Below are positions 56,278-64,000 of a stretch of DNA of 64,000 nt, in pieces. The position numbers and the translations under genes were made by a program. The notes below the pieces were generated by a model, which saw nothing but the letters and a program-made list of their open reading frames with translations, searched no databases and was not told the DNA's origin. How positions within the stretch are numbered: the stretch's first letter is position 1; every line of letters begins with the position of its first letter. The stretch spans positions 310,001 through 374,000 of the forward strand of contig JAGFMI010000019.1 of assembly GCA_021030905.1 (NCBI GenBank). Reading direction: 5' to 3'. This DNA comes from Pyrenula massariospora (Eukaryota > Ascomycota > Eurotiomycetes > Pyrenulales > Pyrenulaceae).

Positions 56278-58088
56278 GAGAGAGTGTCGCCGATCTCGCA
56301 TATAATCGTAGCTCAATACTTTAAGAGTTATGGGTACAAGTGAACTTGACAATCCTATGGCTTCTGCTTGACAGAGTGGAAACAATATCATCATGGACTC
56401 ATGAAACGAAAATTCCGATTTGAATAAAAATATACGACGTTCAATGATACGTGTCCTTTGTTTTTGGTAATGTATCACCAGTAGGTCGTCAAGTGCCCAG
56501 AAACGCGAGAAGGTTTTCAGGCCTAATTTATCATCTACTTCCTTCGACCTCACCAGCAAGATATCTCAACAATCATTCTCTTCAGTTAATACTGCGGTCA
56601 GCAGCGTTGTCACCTCCAAGCAGAATTATGCGATATCCCGAAAAGTGGGTAAATAGAAACTTTAAAATCGCTTTATTGAAGAAGGTCGCAGTTGGAGAAA
56701 TGATCAACTCCTGCTAGCCGTGGATTAACAACCATGTACACGCTTTCGATAGAAGTAACCTACCATTGACCACTCCCTTAGTAAATCTGAGCTAAGTCTG
56801 GCGCTCATCATCTCTCTTGTGGTGCGGCCTGAGTACTTGCTGGCTAAACAACGCGAGTGTTTAATATGGGTTTGCACTATGCAACGACTGTCTCGGTCTT
56901 ACAATTGTAGCCACACCAACACAAGGTTTAAGGACGTGAGAATGACGCCAAACACGAGGGAGATCAGAGATTGAGCGTTGAGATGCATTGTTCAGTATTG
57001 ACTTAGAAAAGAAAAAGGACGATTTCAGCTTTAAAGTTTTTCGTTCTGGTGAACTACGTTACTGCATGCAGAGTGCTGACGCACTCTTAAATAATGCTGA
57101 ACTAGCATTTGGAGAGCTGTGACACAGGCGATTGCATGGTTTATCGAAACGCAAAAACTGCGGGGGACTTCAAGGCCAGCGAAGCGTAGATGCATAGTGG
57201 AACCCGGGGAGTATTTGCGTTTGGGATTTTATGAAAGGACTGCGCAGGGCACTGTCGCTGAGGGCATCTGGATTGACCTTACGATGAACGCGTACATTTT
57301 GACGCTCAGAAGAGTCGAGACTGGCTATTGGCGGAGAATTTTTGCGTTTTTGGCGAGGTCGATGGGGATTAGGCTTGAGGGATTTTGGGTCGCAGCCTCG
57401 TAGAACAGAAACTTGCTGGTCTTGAGAATATTTGCGCTTTTGACTCGGTAGCGGTAGGCAAGTCGATTTGAGGGATATGCCGTTATCGGGTCAAGCGACT
57501 ACGAGGCATGGAAATCGGCGCTTATCTCTTCTGGGCGGATTTTTGCGTTTTTCTGAGTTCTTGTACTGCGGGCCGTGCGAAGGCTGTCGGTCGCTAGTCT
57601 TACCTGGGTTACGCCGCCTGCTGGATTTGCCTAGACGAACCATCCAACCCCCACGGCTGCGTGCGACTTCGAGAGCCACTACACCACAGCCTCGTTCCCT
57701 CCACCACGAGTACTCGGAATCTAAGAGGATGGACACGAAGTAAGGAGGCTTGCCCAGCCTGGCTAACACTGATCAGGACGAGGTTTCAAAGTGTCTAGGC
57801 GCACCGGGAGAAAAAGCAGAACTAGTTAAGCTGAGTCCGATGACGGAACTTGCTGGTCATAAATACTCTCCCTTGTAGTATAATATCCCCTGTGATTTTC
57901 AATTTCTAACCATGATCAACGATGAACGACGTCGTATTCTTATCAATCAGAATCTTCGTCTTGGTTGCGTTGATCCATTGATTTCATCAAAGCAGTCGAG
58001 TTGATAGCAGGTGAAAGAGTATCCGGGATACTTTCTCTTCACAGTTTAGACTTCTAGATTAACGATAACCGCAGCCCTACCCCTGAAA
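56278..58088. other. 1.8-kb intergenic region, no confident gene
   Basis: PKS 3' region and promoter of the LRR-ankyrin gene. A loosely repeated TTTGCG(C/T)TTT-like motif occurs about 57216, 57344, 57431 and 57547. Frames at 57119-57403 and 57468-57769 are not supported as genes. Confidence 0.45.
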
Positions 58089-61000
58089 ATGATGGATCAA
58101 ACAAGACCGGGTGCTCCAAAGAAGTGGACTTCATCGATTTGTAGGAAATTGGTGCGTCTGCAAATGAGTACTCAGCTTCCAGACGATGTTTTGCTTGAAT
58201 TACTCAACGCATACAAGGACAATCAATCTGAGAGGCGAAAGGCACCATTTAAGTACTAGAGTGTTCTTCCTTTACTTAAAATATTAGAATTAATTTTTTA
58301 TAGACAACGGAGTCTTCAGAACCATCGGAAGGAACTATTACCCCCCTCGCTTAAGAGTCAGAGGGAGAAATTGCTGAAAGCCTATAAATGCGCAACATCA
58401 ACGAAAGAGCGGCGCTATAGACAGCGAAGATTCCTCGCACTACGAGACGTCAGACTACAACGAACTTTTCGTCTTAATCATGGTGTGCAGCACAGCAAAG
58501 GTCTCTGGATGCGCGTTAGCGACATGTCCAATCCTCATGCCAACTGTTGTATCAGAACAATCGAAAAGTCACACGCAGTCCTTGACAGCTCTGACAGCAG
58601 CTATTTTCGAGAATCTTTAGCTGAACAAGCCCCCTCAAAGACTTCGCAGTCTCCTGAAGAGGTTTCGGATGTCCCTGTAATGTTGGAAGAGACAGCCGGG
58701 ACCTTGTCCCAAGCCATGCCCGATTCCAAAACGAAGAGCTCTATGATGACTCCATCGGCTAATGAGCAGTCTGTCTCAATGAAAGCTTTCACCCACAGGA
58801 ACGTCAAAAGTGCCGATGATGAGAAAGAGTCATTCGCCATTATAGATCGGGAGATCGCAAGAAGCAGATGCAGCGCCTCCAAAGGCGTAAATGATGGCCT
58901 TTCTGTTGATCTAGGCCATACTATGCCGATTGGTGCTGCACTGATATATCTCTTTGTATCATATGGCTACGAGATTGAAAGGCTATCTCTAGCACATAAC
59001 GAGTTGTGGTGGCTTCCTGTTGACGCAAGAAGTTGTTCGGGTCTAAGATACTTGAACTTACGATGCAATTATTTCTATAGCCTTCCTCAGGTCATTTTCC
59101 AACTCTCTGAGCTACGAATACTGGACATTTCGAAAAATAGGCTTATCGAGATACCTAGGCATATTTCAAGTCTCAAAAGCTTGGAAGTTTTGCAGGTCGC
59201 TAAGAACAAACTCGACGCATTACCAGATATTCTGGCAGATATGATTCACTTGAGAATAGTTCTCTTCCACGGAAACACCTTGACTGACCAAGTCTTAATA
59301 TATCTTGGGAATAAAATGACTTTTAAAAGAAACCAGCCACGGAATATGGTCTTGCTGACAAATATGGTCAAAAGACGTCTCAAGGAAACCTGCTTTTGTG
59401 CTGAAGCTCGGCCTAGACTCGATACTGTCGCTAGTGCTAAGCTTCTAAAGGAGATTGGTATTGAAGCTGAATATCCGGTCGTGAAATTTCTTGTGGAACA
59501 GACACTTGGCAGGCATCGAGACCTATTTTTAAGAGTACGAGAGGTACTACTTGAGAGCGGATTCAAGTCAGGCCTATCTCAAGATGCGGCAGAGATCGTG
59601 AGCCTACTGAACCGCTTTTCAGATTTCAGTCTCTCCACATCCGGAAGTCTGATGTCAATCTGTAGCACAAACAGTAACTTATCCTTAAGAAGCAGATCAG
59701 CATTGGTTCCCCGTTCGCCTCTTCCAGATGGGAAGTATAACGAGCGTGAACCTCAAGGCCCTTATAAGAGACTGATCGGGCTCCTAACTGCTGGATCTCA
59801 CCACTTTCAATTGTCTCAAGATGAAGCCGAAGCAATCGATCCTCTTGGTCACACTGGGATCCATATTTCAGCTATGTTCCAGGCTTGTACTGATCAAATC
59901 ATACGGACAATGGATCAAGTAACACATATAAATCAAGTTTCGCTCAAAGGAAAGACTTTTTTGCATCTTTTGCGGTGTGATACACATCCTGGCTGCGAAA
60001 CAGTCAAACTTATGCAAATTTTGGAGCGAGCAAAAGAGAAAGGTTTCCGATTCGATACGCAAGACTTTGACGGCACGAACGCATTATATACATTGATTAG
60101 ATTTGAAAATCAATCTAATGATAGAGCACTGGCATCTTGCTTTCTTGATTGCCTACGTGACCTAAAACCTGAACATGCATGTCGAGCATTAATGCAGCGT
60201 AATTGCAGGGGCAAGAATCTACTCGACTGGCTCACTGACCAGTCTGCTTCCTCTGAGGCAATTCAAATCTTTTCTGAGTGGCTATATCAGCAACTAGTGC
60301 TTGAGCAGAATTTTGCGCTTGCTGGCAGCCTGAAGACCATCATCTACAGTGGGCATCTCAATATCCAAGCAGATATAAGGAAACCGAGCGGGGACAACGC
60401 AATCCACCAGCTTTGCACATTATTTGGAGCCGGTCCAAATAGTGTATATTATCTGCAAGGCGAATCTTTTTGGTTGCCATTGGATATCGGGAAGACGATG
60501 GGTGACTATGCTTCAGCCTTGGAGACCTTATTAGACTGCGGAGTCAATGTGAACGACTACAATGACGCTGGAATGACACCATTGATGACGTTACTTAGGA
60601 GGGGATCTGATATTTGGGCAGAGCTCTCCTTGGTGACAGACGAGAATGGAGAAAACCACAGCACAAAAGACAAGAAAGAGACTCTTAAATCACAGTATAT
60701 ACGCTGTATTGATATACTCATCAGAAGAGGCGCCAGAATCTACCAATTTGACCGATTCGGCGATACGGTGCTACTCCAAACAATTAGACAAGGTTTCCAG
60801 CTCGGCTTCTGCGTTCTGGTCGAACTAGGGGCCAATATCAACATTCGCAACAAGCGAACTACACAAAGCGCACTCAATATCGCCGAAGATGTTCATCGAC
60901 GTTGCAACATCTCCGAAAAGATTTATGAAGAGCGCCGTAACGGTCCAGATCTTCTGAACCATCAAATATATCCGTGCACCCGAAAACCTCAAATTACTGC

Positions 61001-61196
61001 CTTCGCCCACTCGCTCTGGATCCTGACTCTCCTTGTTGATCTTGGCGCCGTCTCCGACCCTTCGCTAGAGCAGGAACTCGGTATCGGCATGCATGACCCT
61101 GCGTCGCACCGATCTCCCTCAAGCAAATGGAAGAAAGAGAGAAGGGTCGTCGCTAATCTGGAGAACGTAAATCTTTCAGATGCGTCCAACGTCTGA
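58089..61196 (+). CDS. Leucine-rich-repeat plus ankyrin-repeat protein, 1,018 residues
   Basis: Exon 1 (58089-58252) and exon 2 (58304-61196) join across a 51-bp intron (GTACTA, TATAG, phase 2). The long frame alone starts with a TTG at 58371; adding exon 1 supplies an ATG and a basic leader (RRKAPFK, then QRSLQNHRKELL). Residues ~1-110 are Arg/Lys-rich, ~110-250 Ser/Thr/Glu-rich and probably disordered. Residues ~278-379 are four to five short LRRs (LSLAHNELWWLP, LNLRCNYFYSLP, LDISKNRLIEIP, LQVAKNKLDALP). Residues ~567-907 are divergent ankyrin repeats (GHTGIHISAMF, GKTFLHLLRC, GDNAIHQLCTLFGAG, AGMTPLMTLLRRG, FGDTVLLQTIRQG, LGANINIRNK). There is no kinase, NACHT or membrane segment, so it looks like an intracellular interaction scaffold. 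Partners are unknown. Confidence 0.82.
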
Positions 61197-62763
61197 TTCT
61201 CAAAACTCTAAATCCTAGGCGAACAATTTGTCTATGTCTATGGTGCAGGAAATCATGTCGCCGTTCACGCGCCTGCTCCTTGAACTTCATTCGCAGTTTA
61301 GACCGACCTAACGGAACGCCTCTGGCACTGTGTATCGTTACAGAATCTGCCCACCTCGATTCTGCATCACCGCACACCTTATCAGAGGTCAAAGCCAGAC
61401 CTCCACTACCATCAATGATCGAGCGAGCAGCTGTAAAGAAAGCACAAGGAAAGTGGACGATACCATGATTTATTTGATAGACGGTCTTAACTTTATGATT
61501 TTTGCTGCTAGATGAAGTTTCAGAGGACTTTCGTTGCCACTATGACCTACCTACATCGGTGATGTATGAGAATCTCGTAGGTTGGAATAGATTGAGAATG
61601 AATCGTCTTTACTTTGAAAATGAACTCTCACTCCCTTCTCCTCAACCATACGTATCCAACCACATGAAAATGCCATAAGACCCATCCTTAACGACTTAAT
61701 CGTTTATTCCATTGAGTCCGCTCCTCTTGTTCCGTTTGTTACTTTCAATACTTTAGCAAAACCACCCGTTTCGTCCGAGGCCACCATCTTGGATTTCTCG
61801 CTCATTCAAAAGCTTTGAACAAATAGTTTCCAAACGGTGTTGAAGTGCGAGATGGACGATATCGCGGAGTGGCTGGCTGCGCTAGAGAACGCAAAGGAGC
61901 AATTCGTTGCAAGAAATGTGTGGGGCTTTAGCCTTGTGCTATTTTGCTTTTTTTTGTCGTCATCCGCCGTGAGCCGAAGGCAAGTCATTCAATGTTATCA
62001 GAGATGACCGAGGTACACTAGTAGCAGGTATGATTCTTACTAATTTCTTAATCATACAAGTAATGGAAGAGATGATTTCCTATGATAAAAGATCTCTCTG
62101 ACTTTAGTTTACCTCATCGACGCTGGAGCTGTCTCCGCTCTGCTGGTATGTTGGCTCTAGCCCACCAAGAAAGATGGCGTTCAAGCGCCAAGGGAAGTAA
62201 AGTCTGCCTCAAGCTCACCGTGTTCTCGGCTCGAGGTGAGGACACTTTACGCTGGCAAGCCTCATGCCCGCGTCGCGCGAGGCGCGGGTGGGAGCTCGAT
62301 AATTTCGCAGAATTAGGCTGAGAGGCGCCTTGAATCAGCCTCGAGATCTTGACCAGGTACTTGGGTGTGACTGAATAAGCAAGACCTCCTGGATATGTTG
62401 TACCGATATGGAAGTCTAATGAGACAACTGCTTATCTGCTAAGAGGTGGCCGTCGTGCTAACTTACAACCGTTCTCCAGAAACGGGAGCAGGCAGGGTGG
62501 ATGCATATACGATGCCTAAGCCATCATCTGCGTTCAATAACGGCTCAACCACAGGCGCGATTCTCTGCCACTGTGATAGATAGCCACCGTTTGCTCGCCG
62601 ACTATCTCGATCTTCAAAATGCCACTCACATCGTTTGCAGCCTTGGCTGCTCCCACCGGTGAAGACTGTGCTGCGCGTGCTAAGCAGCTTCTTAAACAGC
62701 CTGCTATTCCTCCAGGTTCCTTTCGGCGTCAACCTGCCTTTTCACTTGAGTTATTTGAGACCG
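61197..62763. other. 1.6-kb intergenic region, possible short exon
   Basis: No confident gene. A plus-strand frame from the ATG at 61852 to a TGA near 62007 reads MDDIAEWLAALENAKEQF before a Phe/Leu-rich stretch; the first part is protein-like and could be an isolated or decayed first exon, but no continuation was found. A GC-rich palindromic run (gcgtcgcgcgaggcgcg) is at 62270-62286. Confidence 0.4.
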
Positions 62764-64000
62764 ATGGATCCAGGATCAATTACTGGCTTGATTACGTTCG
62801 CGAGTAGCTGCAGCAACACTTTGGCTCAAACGATCAAAACTGTGTACCAGGCGCCAGATGAGATCATATCTTTGCACAATGAGATAAGTGATCTCAAGCT
62901 AGTGTTGGCCGAGTATAATAGTTTGCGACCAGGTGGAACCGACGCTTGCCGAGTGAATCCGGAGTTCGACAAAACGTTTGAAAATTGCCTTCAGCGAGTA
63001 GGCGATACTTTCTCTGAATTATCAGCCTTGACCAGCATCTTGTTCACCGAAAATCCAGATGGGAGTCGACGTTTCAAGCGTCATGCCTGGCTGCGCAAGA
63101 GGAATACTGCAATAAGGATCCATGCGAAGCTAGTCAATGTGAGAAGGAACTTACGTGACCTCATGAGTATTCAAAGTGACCATCGGTTGAACAAAATCGA
63201 AGTACGCCTGGAGTCGCTTCAAGGTTTCCTCCCCAACAATGATTCCTCGGAGTGGCCGGCCAAAACTCCACAGACGAGCCCAGTGCTAAACACGACCAAC
63301 TGCGTACCAACTTCGTTCACAGTAACTGCTTACACGCGGCCATCATGCAATCTTCAATGCCGATGCTCGTGCCACGTGAGGTACAGATTTATAAACTCAC
63401 CGATCCTAGGACGGCTCCTAGGAAACATATTCGTCGGTTATGCAGGCTTGCCTGCCGTGGGCTCGGTTTGCAATGTAACGTCCTGTGCTTCATCCGCAGT
63501 TCGCTCATTGCGGATTGCATATGCCTTTCCTTCATGGTTTTTTCAACAGTCAATTGAAGTGGTACTTGGTGCCAATTACATGGGAGAGCCGGAGTTTAAT
63601 CTTAAACTCCGGAACCGAAGGGACTATCTTTCCGAGCATAGCATGTTTCAATTAGCCCGCGGCGGCAAGATTGATGAAATGAAGGAAAGACTCTCACAAG
63701 GTCTCGCTTCGCCCAACGACATAAGCCATCACGGAGGAAAGACAGCTTTTGATGTAAGTATTGCGGCTTCTTTCGACCAGTAGGAGATATCAATAAAAAA
63801 ATCGAATTGAAAGTCTAACGACTTGCGCAGTGGGCACTGCAACGCGCTAGAAAAAGCACGGACCTCGGTCCCTGCCAGCTGCTTATAAGCGCTGGTGCAG
63901 ATTTGGATATGGAGGATGATTATGGCAGGTACAGAACACGGCTTTTGAATTCGGCATGACTATTTACCGTGGCCTAGTACCGATGTCAAAAATGCTTCGC
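62764..64000 (+). CDS. Ankyrin protein with fungal N-terminal helical domain (3' end outside window)
   Basis: Exon 1 62764-63753, exon 2 63831-63928 and a third exon starting about 63978 and cut by the window edge. Donors GTAAGT and GTACAG, acceptors GCGCAG and CCTAG. The frame is open well upstream, but MDPGSITGLITFASSCSNTL is the typical start of fungal N-terminal domains related to PigL_N/HeLo-like regions placed before ankyrin or NACHT modules. Helices follow (EIISLHNEISDLKLVLAEY, LRKRNTAIRIHAKLVNVRRNLRDLM). A Cys-rich segment (SCNLQCRCSCHV) and a hydrophobic stretch precede the first ankyrin repeats (MFQLARGGKIDEMKERLSQG, CQLLISAGADLDMEDDYGR). This family is often linked to fungal self/non-self recognition, but the role here is inference and the C-terminal part is unseen. 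Confidence 0.75.

Noticed and set aside
1-64000. CRISPR arrays, bacterial operons, tRNA or rRNA genes
   Set aside because: No regularly spaced repeats with spacers, no tRNA T-loop/acceptor pattern and no rRNA-like sequence were seen; the gene structure is fungal.

Overview
The window is a piece of a filamentous ascomycete (Pezizomycotina) nuclear genome. The evidence is short GT-AG introns (about 40-75 bp) in most genes, orthologues of conserved fungal housekeeping genes, a Zn2Cys6 regulator, a highly reducing polyketide synthase (HR-PKS) and a sharply bounded, extremely AT-rich block whose repeat copies differ mainly by C-to-T and G-to-A transitions, the mark of repeat-induced point mutation (RIP). 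The class of fungus cannot be fixed from the sequence.

Layout. (1) 1-16.9 kb is a compact housekeeping arm: a mitochondrial DUF1640/MCUR1-like coiled-coil protein (cut by the window edge), the Golgi tether subunit COG1, the mitochondrial translational activator TACO1/YebC, a fungal multi-pass membrane protein, an HSL-type alpha/beta-hydrolase, the 2,039-residue HEAT-repeat trafficking protein LAA1/HEATR5 and, last before the AT block, a small secreted protein. (2) 17.65-33.48 kb is a gene-free AT-rich block. It can be dissected into nested insertions. An inner Ty3/gypsy element (25209-32007, two 393-bp LTRs, target duplication AAATT) sits inside an outer Ty3/gypsy element (18047-32932, two 171-bp LTRs, target duplication CTCTC). 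The outer element in turn sits in an older AT-rich sequence bounded by a 19-bp near-perfect direct repeat. Both reverse transcriptases lie on the minus strand, are readable through stops, and have lost catalytic aspartates by D-to-N changes. (3) 33.9-42.7 kb holds two short-chain dehydrogenases, a Zn2Cys6 regulator, a small membrane protein and a rhodopsin/SAT4-like seven-helix membrane protein. (4) 44.7-56.3 kb holds an HxxxDG acyltransferase and a seven-exon HR-PKS (2,492 residues; KS-AT-DH-degenerate MT-ER-KR-ACP, no release domain). (5) 58-64 kb holds an LRR-plus-ankyrin protein and the start of a second ankyrin protein.

How it fits together. Regions 3 and 4 look like a small polyketide cluster beside a RIP-affected block: the PKS builds a reduced chain without C-methylation, the acyltransferase may release or esterify it, and the dehydrogenases, membrane protein and regulator are candidate partners. 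The product cannot be deduced. Gene models below were assembled by joining reading frames across splice sites; in each complete spliced model the summed exon length is a multiple of three.
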